Shown here: piece by piece, positions 38,711 to 51,049 of the stretch
How the letters are laid out: the number at the start of each line of letters is the position of its first letter
How positions within the stretch are numbered: the stretch's first letter is position 1
Assembly: GCA_012295275.1 (NCBI GenBank)
Contig: CM022670.1
Coordinates: forward strand, 35,061,301 to 35,125,300
Origin: Chrysomallon squamiferum
Lineage: Eukaryota; Mollusca; Gastropoda; Neomphalida; Peltospiridae
Direction: 5' to 3'
DNA: 64,000 bases
The notes under the pieces: model-generated
Told to the model about the DNA's origin: nothing
What the model saw: the letters and a program-made list of their open reading frames with translations, nothing else
Database searches by the model: none
Translations under genes and position numbers: made by a program

Positions 38711-38740
38711 AATAAAACAGAAAAACAAATTATAAATAAA
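38711..38740 (+). terminator. poly(A) signals after exon 3a
   Basis: AATAAA occurs at 38711-38716 and 38735-38740, within 55 bp of the stop codon. An A-rich run starts at 38751. Another AATAAA lies at 39771-39776 in less repetitive sequence, so the 3' UTR could be about 60 bp or about 1.1 kb. Confidence 0.45.
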
Positions 38741-39486
38741 AGCTGTGTCCAAAAAAAAAAAAAAAAAAAAAAAAAAACAATATATGAATTAAAATTGCAG
38801 AATTATATGAACAAATGCAGTTTTAATGACACAATTTTTAAAAATTAAAAAAAAAAATAATGGTAGCTTTTTATAAACTGTTGCAGTTTTAGTAGCAGCT
38901 TCTTGCATTAAAGACAGTGACTATTTTTATAACTAAGCAGGACGTTTTGTATGAAATTATTTTCTAAAACTTTATTTCTCATGTGTTTTGTTGTAGTTAC
39001 AATGTCATATACTTAGCAGACACGTTTAATTTGTGTTTTTGTTTTGTCTTCGTCACTGGCTTTTTTTTTTTTTTTTCGTTTGCCGTCCCCAATTCTTGCC
39101 AAAATAATTACGTACCTGCCACTCTGATGTGTGATTTTGAGCCAAATTGCAATATTTGTTTTGCTTGTGTCTTGTTTATGATAGTTCTGACTCTATTTCG
39201 GTAATAAGAAACATATTCTTTACCCTGCTGTGTCATGTTTCCCTCAGCTTTTGTATTGTTGACAGCCAGTCATTATGAGAAACGTGTTAGGATCTGTTAT
39301 TAAAAAAATGTAATTATATTTATAACTGATACTTTATTATGACAGACTGGGTTTATATTTCTTTTCAATTTTGGTGTTATGATTGCTAGTATGATTGTGA
39401 TCATTTGTTTTATTTTATTTTATTTATTTATTTATTTTATTTTATTTTTTTTATTTTGTCATCAGCTTTATTTTTTTTTTTTTTTA

Positions 39487-39518
39487 TTTATTACTATTAT
39501 TATTACTATTATTATTAC

Positions 39519-39564
<46 letters not shown>
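39487..39564. repeat. (ATT)n imperfect
   Basis: ATT/ACT trinucleotide run, preceded by ATTTT repeats from about 39407. Confidence 0.85.
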
Positions 39565-39567
<3 letters not shown>

Positions 39568-40268
39568 ATTCGTAAGGTTTCGGTTTCTGTCTGTTTATTA
39601 ACTAACTATTTTACATGTAATGTATGTTATCATTAATTACTCAAATGTATCTACGTGGAAGTGTATACTGCCTTATCGCTTTGTCAGTTAGGATTTATTA
39701 GAAGGCTGTGCAGCGTATGTATTTAAGATATGTGTTCTGTGAAAAATGTGTGTATCAATACAAGTAGAAAAATAAAAATTGTTCAGGCATATTAAAGAAC
39801 AGTTCATTTCAATACTGTATAATCTTATTAATAAATGAACGTTTTGTTTTGCATGTAAATCATCGGTTTAAATATTATGTGTGTCATGATAGAAATTTAA
39901 AAAAAACCCAGGATAATGTTAATTATATGTCTTTTATATATATTATAGTATACGCAAATTATCTAAAAGGTTATTTGGACAAAGATTCCGATACAAATTA
40001 AATATAGGAGTACAAATGGATGTTTTCAAATAAAAATGGCACAGCATTCTAAATGGCATTGAGCAGAATGTTAATTCGTTTAGGTTTTTTTTTTCTAATC
40101 TCAGTTGTGTTAGATGGTTATCAGTTATTTTAACTGAGTGCTGTTTTATGTAGTCTTCCAACACTGTATCAAATACTCGTTTTTCCTTTTTCGTTTTTTT
40201 AAACAATTTTTTTCATCTGTTTTTGATTTCTTTTACATATTCAATAATAGAAATGCAAAGTTATATCC

Positions 40269-40320
40269 AAAAAAAAAAAAAAAAAAAAAAATAATTAAAG
40301 CAAAAAAAAAAAAAAAAAAA
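40269..40320. repeat. A-rich runs
   Basis: Two poly(A) stretches separated by TAATTAAAGC. Confidence 0.85.
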
Positions 40321-40721
40321 TAATAATAAATAAAATAAAATACATTTATTAAAAGAAATTTAGACAGAAAACAAAATGGAATAAGACCACGTTATATATT
40401 GTGTTTTTCTTCCAAACATGATACAGTTACAAGATAACTCGTATTGATTAATACTGGAGAGTAAAACATAAAACAAACGATGAAAACGTACGCCACGTTT
40501 ATTGTCAGAAACAAGTGTCGAGATAACATGGCGGATCGAAGATTTCAGAAAAGGTGGTGTCAGATAATTGAAATTTACGTCACGTTTCGTTACGAACACA
40601 AAATCAATCGGCAGAGGAGGAAGAGATGAAATCTGCCCCACTCTTGGATCCGCACACATTTATTTAAAAATGAATATTCTTTTATTTTAACATATCATAA
40701 CGTTTCTTGGATAAGACATTT

Positions 40722-41064
40722 TGAATTACGTGAAATTAAAGACAGTAGTCAATCCATTGAATTACGTGAAATTAAAGACACTAGTCAATCCATTGAATTA
40801 CGTGAAATTAAAGACACTAGTCAATCCATTGAATTACGTGAAATTAAAGACAGTAGTCAATCCATTGAATTACGTGAAATTAAAGACACTAGTCAATCCA
40901 TTGAATTACGTGAAATTAAAGACACTAGTCAATCCATTGAATTACGTGAAATTAAAGACACTAGTCAATCCATTGAATTACGTGAAATTAAAGACACTAG
41001 TCAATCCATTGAATTACGTGAAATTAAAGACATTAATTAATGCATTGAATTACGTGAAATTAAA
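40722..41064. repeat. 36-bp minisatellite, 9.5 copies
   Basis: Units start GAATTACGTGAAATTAAAG and continue with ACACTAGTC or ACAGTAGTC and AATCCATT. Nine full units and one partial are seen, with two alternating variants (ACAC/ACAG) and a decayed last copy. There are no unique spacers, so it is not CRISPR-like. Since 36 is a multiple of three the array shows a long open frame, which is an artefact. Confidence 0.95.
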
Positions 41065-41490
41065 CCCATTAAATCTTAACATTTTACTTTTATTCTCATG
41101 TAACATACATTTTGAATTATAACACGGCATCGATTAAGCAACATAGTCCAGGAATTACTAAATAAAAGAAATACATAACTGTAAACTGAAAGTCAACGTT
41201 TCAGAAAATATTTTAAGATTTATTATTTAATTTAAGTTCTGAGAGGATTCAGATACTTCGAAATATGAGTTTGACATTTAAACCACGATCCAATATTGCT
41301 TTGGTATTCTCTGGGATACAGTTCATGGGAATATTCATGGGAAATCAAATTTTATTTTACGGAAACGCCCATAATGTTCTGTAAACTGCAGTAATAACTG
41401 ATTTAAAGGATAAAAAGAAAAAAACTAAGAAAAAAAAAAAAAGAAAGAAAGATAAAAAAAACTTATGATATAGTGATGTTCTGGTATATA

Positions 41491-41494
41491 TCTA

Positions 41495-41525
<31 letters not shown>

Positions 41526-41530
41526 ATATA
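41491..41530. repeat. (TATC)n
   Basis: Tetranucleotide run. Further scattered TATC units occur between 41690 and 41840. Confidence 0.85.
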
Positions 41531-42397
41531 CGAATAACATTAGTGGGGGAAAGAGAAAAGAATCGTTTTATAACGTGTTTATGTTTGTATTGTCACTCTT
41601 TTATGTTTGCATTACTATGCGCATATGTTTTGTATATTATAAGTCTTTTTATCTTTATCAATGTCTGTCTAATTGTCTTCTGAATATATGTATTTATCTT
41701 TCTATAGCTGTATATCTATCTATGCATCTATATCAGCTATCCCTATGTATCACAATCTTTATATATGCATATCTATTTATCTATCTATCTCTCTGTATGT
41801 CTACCTATCTATCTGTTTACCTATCTATCTATTTTCATCTTTGGGTATTTAGTAAGGAACCAGTATTCCATCTGTATCTATCAATTTATATTCTCTCAGT
41901 ATTGTTGCGTAGTCATTGATAATAACTTTAAAAAGGGTTTACAGAAATAAAATAAAATAATAACGATAGTTTTATCCAAATGCATGTATTTCCCCATATT
42001 AAAAAAAAAAAAAATAAAAATAAAAAAAATAAAATAAATTATTCCGTTCAAATCTGCAGAAACCTTGAGTATCTCTTGCAGGAATAAATAAAAAATAGAA
42101 GAAAAAAAAAAAAGTTAAAACATGACTGTTTTAACAATGATTAAAGATGTACGTGAGTTCCATCTCAAATGTGTCAAATTTTCTTGTCTTATCGATTTTA
42201 TAATGGCGTTGTTATTTCGGTTACGCAGAAACCTGAATTTAGCTGCGTTGTAGCAGAAACTGGCGTAAACAGAGGCTTCGAATAACAAACCTGTTACTTG
42301 AACTTTTTCATTTATTTATTTCTTGCAAGATGAGTCGCTAGCGATAAATAATTTATTTCATAACGGTTGTTAATAAAAATCATTGCATGGACATGTT

Positions 42398-42497
42398 ATC
42401 TATCTATCTATCTCTTTGTCTGTCTCTCTGTTTATATAAATGTGTGTCTACGTCTATCTTTGTATAATTATCTATATCTATATCCATCATCTATCTA

Positions 42498-42541
<44 letters not shown>
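42398..42541. repeat. TATC-rich region and (GT)n
   Basis: TATC units at 42398-42412 and 42488-42500 are followed by a pure GT array of about 40 bp. Confidence 0.85.
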
Positions 42542-42545
<4 letters not shown>

Positions 42546-42702
42546 AGTGTTTATTAGTGTATTGTCTAATTATGTCTTTGTTCAGTCTTTCGATCTGCTT
42601 CTAGCAAATTTTCATATAATATCTACTTATCTTAATATCATTTATATTCAGCAACACATGTATCGTCCTGTCTACCTAAAGTTTAAATACCTATGTGTCT
42701 AC

Positions 42703-42808
42703 CAATCTATCTATCTATCTATCTATCTATCTACTTGCATTTAAAAATAGTTATATTTTTTCCATTTTTATTTTTCCTTAAGACCTATTATTATTATTTT
42801 TATTATTA

Positions 42809-42871
<63 letters not shown>

Positions 42872-42874
42872 TTT
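42703..42874. repeat. (TATC)n, (ATT)n and (TTTA)n cluster
   Basis: TATC at about 42703-42733, ATT at 42787-42823 and ATTT at 42824-42872. Confidence 0.85.
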
Positions 42875-43402
42875 TAAATAGGAAGGCTCACTTGATATTT
42901 ATTCTTGTTCTTTAGACAGTAACTGAACAAACAATGGCCATGACAAATAGATCAGCCTGTTTTTCCTAATCCTTTATCATTTATTTTCTAGCTTATTTTT
43001 ATTAAAACAGTCTTATTGAAGAAACAAAATTAGCGAAAACAAAATTCGTTTAGTTACTTTTTACTCTAAATATAAGGATAATAGGGGCAAATAAAAAATG
43101 TACAAAAATTATAAAAATTAAATTAAACTGAATTAAATTTTAAAAAATATCTCTTCGTTTAGAATAACTTCTCTGTTTCCTGCTGTGAGTGATCTGGTTA
43201 CCATGACAACAGTTATGAATTAAATGCCTTTTTCTTTTCTCTCTCCGAGAAATGTCAGAAGTGAAATACAGTGTTAACAATGTGCTCAGTTTCATATGTC
43301 ATAATTCCTCACGTTTAATATTTCATACCATTTAAAACTGAAATGTGAGTCGTCAATACCATTCTCACTGTCACAGCTAGAGCCGACTTATAGTGTGCTT
43401 AT

Positions 43403-43405
<3 letters not shown>

Positions 43406-43438
<33 letters not shown>

Positions 43439-43576
43439 TATTATTGTTATTATTATTATTTATTATTATAATTATTATTAATTTAGTTTTATACTACTGT
43501 TATTATTATTACTACTACAGCTACTACTGCTGCTACTACTGCTACTACTATCACTTTTGCTATTGCTAATATTATA

Positions 43577-43645
<69 letters not shown>

Positions 43646-43646
43646 A
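43406..43646. repeat. (ATC)n, (CTA)n and (ATT)n cluster
   Basis: ATC units at 43406-43438, CTA-type units at about 43511-43550 and ATT units at 43577-43643. Confidence 0.9.
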
Positions 43647-44606
43647 TACATCCACACCCACATCCACAAACGTACGTTATTAAGTAAACATAAGAATGCA
43701 TATTCGTCTACAGACCAAAGAGACACACACACTCACTCACACACACACACTACAAACAATATAAACTGATAGGAACAGAGAACACTTTATCTACCTACCT
43801 ACACTCAGACACATACATTCAAACACATATGCACACATATACACACGTACACATACTTTTGTATATACATTCTTATATAGGCTGTACAATTATTTTAATG
43901 AATTTATATATATATAATCAAATTATGTGTTTCAGTACAAAAACTAGAAGAAAAAAAGAATGATAGAAAAAGAACGATTGGGAAAAAGAATGAAATAAAA
44001 AGAACAAACGAACGAAAGAAAGAAAGAAAGAAAGTATGAAAGACAGAAAATGAATGTTAAAACGCTTTTATTCATAAGTTATATTCAATGAATCTGCCAC
44101 TTTTACGTTACAGAAATCCACAAAAGATACTCTTTTAACAAATACATAGTAAGTAATGTTAGAATTAAGTACTATATGCATTTAGAAGTTAATTTGTTAT
44201 TTTTCTACGTAGTTCCATTATTTTATGACAACCTTTATTTTTACCAGTTGAGACTTTCTGTAATTATTCAAATATAGATTATATTTTACTAGCATGAATT
44301 GTTCTTCCATATTTAAAATATTTGCTTATTTTTTTCTTGCTTTTTTTTTCTGATTTTGTTCAATAAAGTTGTTGCTCATTGTTATATTCTTGCCTTTGTG
44401 TTTTTAACCAATGAATTTATACACTTTGTGCTGTATATAAAGGTTATATTAACTCTGTTTTTACAGATAATCGGGGGCTTTTAGAAAGAAAAAAATATAT
44501 ATATCTTTTTAATTTATATTTTACATGCATCCTGCTTTCAGAATTATCAGTAAATATAATGATAACTGATGAATTAAACAAAAACAAATTAAAGGATATA
44601 AATATT

Positions 44607-44645
44607 AACAACATCATCAACAACAACAATAACAATAGCAATAAT

Positions 44646-44682
<37 letters not shown>
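44607..44682. repeat. (AAC)n
   Basis: ACA/AAC trinucleotide array, pure from about 44648 to 44682. Confidence 0.9.
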
Positions 44683-44683
<1 letters not shown>

Positions 44684-45656
44684 AAATCTTTAGAAGGCGA
44701 AGAAGAAAAAGAACAGCAAAGAAAAAATAAATTTGTCAAGAAGTATTTAAGTCTGATTTCGTCCATTTAAGAAAAACAAATTGAGATGCGTAGATAACAG
44801 AAATATTAAAAGAACAAAAAACGAGAGAACGAAAATGAGTGAAAGAGAGTGAATGTGTATGCATGTATGTGCGTCTATATATATATATATATATATGAGT
44901 GCACATATGTATGCATGCATGTGTTTATGTGTGCCTGTGTGTGTGTATGTGTGTACGCACACATATATTATTGTTATTATTTCTAATAACCACTTACCGT
45001 TTTCTCGAATCATTATAGAATATACAATAGAAATGCAGGATGCCAAATAATTATGTGCTAGTAGATAATTTCAACAGTTCAGTACGATCTATACAAACCG
45101 TTATTACATACAAATAATAACTGTAGAAACACATCATTATCATGTACAGGTTACATGGTACATGTTAACAAAGCTTGTGCAATCTTCGTAATTATATGTT
45201 AGTAAGTTCAGAGAATAATTGTAAACCAATTACGTTATGTAAACATTCAACATTTTAAAATGTTGATGAGAATGTTGTGACTTATCTTAAACGTGTTGTT
45301 ACCAGAAAGATAAAAAAGTAACTGGTAGAATATAAATTATTCTGTAACTGCATAATACAGTAATTTGTGTTTTTACTTTGTTTGCAGTTTATATTTTAGT
45401 CTTACTACCCCTTAACAAATGAGCAATTTTTAACTCCTTTAGGAAAAACAAAACAACAAACCAACATAATAATAATAAAAAATGAATGAATTAATGAATG
45501 AATGAATAAATAAAATAATAAAAACAACTGTTTTTGCTATTACTGAGTGAAAATCTTTTAATCAGTATAGCAGTGGCCTTTAAATAGTGACTTTGTAAAA
45601 AATAAAATTATTATTATTAGTATTAGTATTATTAAGTTTCTTTTATTTCTTCTTCT

Positions 45657-45688
<32 letters not shown>
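45657..45688. repeat. poly(T)
   Basis: A T-run of about 30 after a short TTC run. Confidence 0.85.
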
Positions 45689-45689
<1 letters not shown>

Positions 45690-46059
45690 TTATTTAAATC
45701 AATTTTGATGTCTCGCCTGTACACTTTTCTCGAAAATCCCCGTTGAAATGATAAATGACCTACTTATCTTTACAACCACGAACACCATTAATTCAGCGTC
45801 CATTAACTAACGTCACGTTTCAAAATAACCTACAATTTATTGTCATTTTAATGTGCTATTTTATCACACACATAACTTAACGACATTAATGGACAGTGAA
45901 ACACGGATGCTTCACAAATGATACTGAAAGCTTCTTAAATTCTAATAAGACAGGTATGGATCAAAGAATTAAAAATGAAGACGCCATCTTTTTGGTGTAT
46001 ATAATGGAAGGCAAGAATAAGTGGATGGGTCTAAATGCATTCTAGATCAGTACTAAAAT

Positions 46060-46207
46060 TATCATCATCATCATCATAATGATGATCATCATCATCCTTC
46101 TTCTTATTATTATTATCATTGTCATCATCATCATCATCATTATTGTTATTATTATGATCGTCATCATCATCAATATCATCATCATCATTATTATCATCAT
46201 CATCATT
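46060..46207. repeat. (ATC)n/(ATT)n cluster
   Basis: Imperfect ATC and ATT trinucleotides. Asp/Asn-rich and Met/Ile-rich frames on the minus strand are artefacts. Confidence 0.9.
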
Positions 46208-46688
46208 ATAACTTGAAGATATTTCTGCAGAAGCCATAACTTGTGGAAATACATGGATATCTAGTTTTCAATACGTTCTGAAGGGAAAAAGAAAGAAAAA
46301 GCGTGTTAAGAATGACAGTAGCAAATTTTAATATGATTTGCTTGTTTTCTTTGCTTCACCTCACTCAGTTTTATATTGTTTTGTTATTATATGTGTTGTT
46401 TTGTTAATTTTTTGCTTTGTTGTGGAACTCAAAATTCTCAAACAGCTTTTCCCTTCAGTTTCCTTGATAGTTTTTGAATGGTGTATTTCTCATAGAACTG
46501 TGTTCATCTGTATTTGTCAGATTTTTCTTTTATTGATCTTATTTTTAAAATGTAGTCCTCAAAGATTTTCAAGATGCCGCATAACACTACATTTTTTGCT
46601 CTTTGTTTTGTTTTAAATAGGATCGAAATCTCCATATGCTTATATGATATAAAAAATAAAGAAAGTAAGACAAGAGGGGATATTAATC

Positions 46689-46860
46689 ATGCATGCATGC
46701 ATGCATACATACATACATACATATACATACGTACGTAGATACATACATATATACGTCTATACACACACACATACAAAGATACATACATACATATCTATAT
46801 ACACCCACACACAGACACACATAATATACATACATATATTCTTACATACATACATACATC
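46689..46860. repeat. (ATGC)n and (ATAC)n compound
   Basis: ATGC units at 46689-46704 are followed by ATAC/CACA units up to about 46860, about 170 bp before the exon-3b acceptor. Confidence 0.85.
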
Positions 46861-47027
46861 CATATAATTGTAGACAACTACATATATACAACATATATAT
46901 AAATTTCACAAGCACACAGATATATACACAACGAGAGACATAATTCATTACATAAATTTAATAAAAAGCTAACACTACTACATTAACGACTCATTTTCAA
47001 AGTGTTGTCGTCTTGTTGTTGTTTTAG

Positions 47028-48143
47028 GTTTATGGCATCACCTCGTTCCTCTTTGTGATATCCTCAATCGCCGGCTTCTGCCTGGAGACGATTCCTTCAC
47101 TCAGACCAAAAGTCATTCGAAACGTCACGTCCAGCTGTGATGGAGAGACGACCAACAACATCGCCGTTGTCATGGCATCGCACGAAGCCCTCAGCATCTT
47201 GGACATCATTTGCACAGTATTCTTCACCCTGGAGCTCATAGTCAGGTTCATATTTGCTCCGAACAGGCTGAGGTTCGTACGTTCTCTAATGAACATCATA
47301 GATCTCCTCGCTCTCGTTCCGATGTACGTTCAGGTCATATTCGAACAGTCATCTCTCCAAGCTTGTTACCTCAATGAACGTCTCGTTATCGAAATTCTGT
47401 TCATTTTAAGGATAATTCGCATGTTCCGTGTCTTCCATCTCGTCAAGCATTACCAGGCTCTCAAGGTTCTGGTCTACTCGTTAAAAGCCAGTCTGCACGA
47501 GCTGCTCATGTTGTTGATATTCCTGATGATCGGGATGCTGGTTTTCGCCACCATGATCTACTACACAGAACGAAAAGACGCTGTCAACCCCAGCGATACG
47601 TTCAACACTATCCCCGTCGGCTTCTGGTGGGCCATCATAACCATGACAACGGTCGGGTACGGAGATAAATATCCCTCCACTCCGGTTGGCTACGTCGTCG
47701 GGACCGCATGCGCAGTGTGCGGGGTGCTGCTTCTGGCGCTCACGTTTCCGGTCATCTCGAACAATTTCACTCTGTTTTATCATCACGTGCGATCTAGGTC
47801 AGCGTTGCTTCGGAATCGTAACACTATTATAACTCCAGAGTTAGCCTCCAACGAGAAAGACGAGTCCGAAGACTTACCTCAGGATATTTCCGACAGCGAC
47901 TCGGACAGAGAAAACGGCAGAAATTGTTCTTACGTTGTAAGGAACGCGAAAGACGACGTTTTTCACAAATCGCTGAAAAAGCGGAGTAAAGAATTCGAAA
48001 CTGTGGTTAAGTATTCCGAAACGACTTCGCTAACCGACGTCATACTCGGAAAAGACGAATCAGAGTACAGCTTGTGTCGAAATGGCTCTATCAGAGCGAG
48101 GTCCTTAGATGACCAAATGTATAACCTGGAAGCCAGTTTGTGA
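47028..48143 (+). CDS. Shaw: Shaw/Kv3-type K+ channel, alternative terminal exon 3b: S1-S6, C-tail, stop (isoform B)
   Basis: The acceptor is TTGTTGTTTTAG, ending at 47027, and entry is phase 0, exactly as in 3a. The exon encodes residues 196-566 of isoform B and is collinear with 3a, without gaps, from S1 past the filter. It has the N-glycosylation sequon Asn227-Val-Thr, the same S4 (three Arg, then His, Lys), and a canonical TMTTVGYGDKYP pore with Thr403. S6 reads ALTFPVISNNF, again lacking the first Pro of PVP. The C-tail differs from that of 3a: it is acidic (NEKDESEDLPQD, SDSDSDRE), but ends with a related motif, NGSI...NLEASL. It is most simply the conducting alternative to 3a. A separate gene copy lacking T1 is less likely, because no T1 exon lies between. 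Confidence 0.92.
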   Translation, partial: VYGITSFLFVISSIAGFCLETIPSLRPKVIRNVTSSCDGETTNNIAVVMASHEALSILDIICTVFFTLELIVRFIFAPNRLRFVRSLMNIIDLLALVPMYVQVIFEQSSLQACYLNERLVIEILFILRIIRMFRVFHLVKHYQALKVLVYSLKASLHELLMLLIFLMIGMLVFATMIYYTERKDAVNPSDTFNTIPVGFWWAIITMTTVGYGDKYPSTPVGYVVGTACAVCGVLLLALTFPVISNNFTLFYHHVRSRSALLRNRNTIITPELASNEKDESEDLPQDISDSDSDRENGRNCSYVVRNAKDDVFHKSLKKRSKEFETVVKYSETTSLTDVILGKDESEYSLCRNGSIRARSLDDQMYNLEASL

Positions 48144-48263
48144 CCTTTTTGTACATACATATCAGATTTACGTGTATATATATTATTATAATATTTTTGT
48201 CTTGAAGTATTTCTTTCTTCTGTGATTAATACAAAACAGAGAGAGAGAGTTTTGTAAGTTAAA

Positions 48264-48269
48264 AATAAA
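48264..48269 (+). terminator. poly(A) signal after exon 3b
   Basis: AATAAA lies 121 bp downstream of the 3b stop and is followed within 10 bp by an A-run. This is a plausible 3' end of the channel gene. Confidence 0.45.
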
Positions 48270-48442
48270 ATGAAAAAAAAAAAAAAAAGGTTGTTAATTA
48301 TGCATTCACAGAAAGACGTGGCCTCATGTGATTCCATGCGTGAAGATTTTTGTTGTCATTTTCAACTGTTTAAAACAGTTTTTAAAAGTGCTTTTGGAAA
48401 CTTACGAGTTTTCTTTTAACAATAGAATAGTGTTTCCTATTA

Positions 48443-48447
<5 letters not shown>

Positions 48448-48495
<48 letters not shown>

Positions 48496-48496
48496 G
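48448..48496. repeat. (ATT)n
   Basis: Pure ATT array about 300 bp after the 3b stop. Confidence 0.9.
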
Positions 48497-48837
48497 CACT
48501 AGCACAAATATGAACACTAAAGACTTGAGACTGTAAATAACGACTGATAACTGTGTCTAAGCAGTTAATCAGAGAAAAGCTCGTGGGAAATAAGGATACA
48601 AATTCGTATCTGCAGATTTTCTTTTTACAAATTATTGAAGTTGTATTATCGTTTTGTAGAATTCCTATTATCATATGATCATAAAGACAAAAAGGCCATT
48701 ACAGAATTCGAAAAAAAAAAAAAAAAAATAAAATAAAATAAAATAAATAATAAAATAAAATGAAATACATAAATGAAAAAGAAAATGGCTGCCAGTAAAA
48801 TGCTTCGGATATAATTTTTAAAGAGCTACATTGTAAG

Positions 48838-48863
48838 AAAAAAAAAAAAAAAAAAAAAAAAAA
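48838..48863. repeat. poly(A)
   Basis: A-run of about 25. Another A-run lies at 48711-48728, followed by AATAA repeats. Confidence 0.85.
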
Positions 48864-49217
48864 TCATCATCACTCAGCAAACGATTAGAACAGGAGAAGG
48901 GTTGCACAATGTTTTTATTCTCTTTGAAGTGGCCCTGTCTTCCACTAAAATATAAACAATGATTATAGAGAATAAACAAATATTTCATTGTTTCGTTTAC
49001 TCAGACTATAAAACTGAACGCACTGCGATACAAAACAGTTAAAAACCTAACTATGCAAACACAATATAACACTTTTATTACTGTTTTTCAAGATTTTGTT
49101 TAGCATTTACAAATAGCCTAATAACTCATTCATATTTCTTTTTAAAAATTCACTAATATAATGTTAATGAGCACAATCCTATTTCTGAAATTACTTAAAG
49201 ATGAGCTAAAGAGGTAT

Positions 49218-49360
49218 GATTATTATTATTATTATTATCATTATTATTATTATTTACTTTTATTATTTCATTATTATTATTATTATTTTTATTGTTGTTA
49301 TTATTATTATTATTATTATTATTTACTTTTATTATTATTATTATTATTTATTATTTATTG

Positions 49361-49396
<36 letters not shown>

Positions 49397-49413
49397 GTTA
49401 TTGTTATTATTAT
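49218..49413. repeat. (ATT)n long imperfect array
   Basis: ATT units with TATTT and GTT interruptions over about 195 bp. Confidence 0.9.
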
Positions 49414-50412
49414 AGCTTGCCTCCTTCTTCTCAGGTCAAAACTTTTGTGAATTTTCAAGAAATGGTGGCTGGTATTTAGTACATTGCTCATTGTCATAGA
49501 ATAAGCTTTTCAGGCAACATTTTGTTACTGGTGCTAAAATAGCGGAGAATACGTAGATACAGTTAGATGTTTTGCGAAACCACATCTTCAAAAAATAAAA
49601 AAAAAACAGTAAATCTAGTCAATATAATATTTTCTCTTTTTTTGCTTTTTCTTCTTCTTCTTCGTCGTCTTCTTCTTCATTATTATTATTATTATTATTA
49701 TTTGGTTTTTGAACATTATCACTCTTGACATTTAATCTTTTTCTTTAAATAATATAAATTTTAAAATATTGTAAATTAAATTACTGAAATCAAACATTTT
49801 TTTTTTCTTTCTTTTTTACAGCATTTTCCTTATTCATAAATATAATGCCAATAATGCATTTCTCGATAACATAGTTATTATATCACATTCCCCCCCCACC
49901 CTTTTCCTTTTTTTTTTTATTCAATTTAATATTCTTATTACGGCAAGAGTTTTATCAAACATGCTCAAGCAACAATCGGATTAAATCAGCTATTTGTCTT
50001 CTTAGCACATCTAATATTTCATGTTTTTATCCCATTTCTAAAACTGTTTTTCTTAAATAAAAATAAAAATTGATTCAGCGTCTTAAGAAAAGAAAAGAAA
50101 AGAAAAAAAAAAAAAAAGTAAAGAAAAGAAATAAGAAACCACAACAAATTTGTGATCGATCAACGGTTGTCTGATACCAGTAATCCTTCAACTGAAAATT
50201 TCTTTTCGACAAACAGAAACATAAACGCAGACGACAGATCACGTGACGGCTTTTTCGGAAAAGTTACACGAATAAGGATTACTTTATTTTCAGTTTTGCA
50301 TGAACACAACAATACTAATCAGTGTTAATAGAGATTTAGTTGCTGATGATAATGCTAATACTTCAAATGATTAAATTATATAAGTAAGCTAACAGCGATG
50401 TGAATTTTCGTA

Positions 50413-50753
50413 CAGGTTGAGCGTCCTTAATCCGGAATGCTTGGAACCGAAAGTGTTTCGGAATATTTCGGAATATTTCGGATTTTGGAATATGAGGAGA
50501 GAGCATGAGAATAGAATCGACGTCTAAATATGAATTCCATTTATTTTTCATATACAGCTTACACAGATCGGCTGCAGGATTTTTAAAATAATATTTTTAA
50601 TAATTTTGTGCGTGAAATATTATATATTATATATGCAAAAAAGTCCGAAAACTGTAAGATATTATTTCTACTGCTCGGATTTCGGAACTTTTCGGGTTTC
50701 GGATTTCGGAGCTTTTCGGGTTTCGGAATTTCGTATAAGGGATCCTCAACCTG
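50413..50753. mobile_element. Tigger/pogo-like MITE, 341 bp, with TIRs and TA target-site duplication
   Basis: The ends are inverted: CAGGTTGAGCGTCCTTAATC at the left, and the reverse complement of the right end reads CAGGTTGAGGATCCCTTATA. The element is flanked by TA at 50411-50412 and 50754-50755, the duplication typical of Tc1/mariner/pogo insertions. Subterminal ATTTCGGA/TTTCGGG repeats are present. There is no transposase frame, so it is non-autonomous. The termini and the inner AATATTTTTAATAATTTTGTG resemble, from memory, mammalian MER2-type Tigger elements; this similarity needs a database search. Confidence 0.8.
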
Positions 50754-51000
50754 TATAGACTTATTTTATTAGTGATCTCGACCAATAAGTTACGGGATTA
50801 TTTCGTTTTTATCTGTATTCATCTTCATGTATATAGCCTATCATAAACTGTACAAAGCAACATTTGACAAAGATACTTTTTGTTCTTCTTTATTGTATTC
50901 TTGGACATTGCCTGTGATCATGAAATTATAAACAATTTTCATTAAATACGTATTGTTTTCTATGCTGTAAAACGTTGACATATTTAAATTTTTACTTCGT

Positions 51001-51016
51001 CTTTTTTTTTTTTTTT

Positions 51017-51048
<32 letters not shown>

Positions 51049-51049
51049 C
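51001..51049. repeat. poly(T)
   Basis: Two T-runs separated by CA. Confidence 0.9.

Larger units (their letters stand above)
38741..47027 (+). other. DNA between the alternative terminal exons
   Basis: This is 3'-flank or UTR of 3a and intron for 3b, ending TTGTTTTAG. It holds ATT, TATC, GT, ATC and ATAC microsatellites and a 36-bp minisatellite. No T1-domain exon or other recognisable coding exon was seen. It has no long CT/GA array, unlike intron 2. Confidence 0.7.

Noticed and set aside
40722-41064. CRISPR-like array (36-bp unit)
   Set aside because: Units are strictly head to tail with no unique spacers, and the genome is eukaryotic.
40721-41122. 133-codon frame with repeated NYVKLKTLVNPL
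   Set aside because: It is the 36-bp minisatellite read in a stop-free frame; no start context, no codon bias, no family resemblance.
47028-48143. Exon 3b as a separate complete channel gene
   Set aside because: It opens with a splice acceptor at S1 and no T1-coding exon was seen between 38.7 and 47.0 kb; kept only as an alternative.
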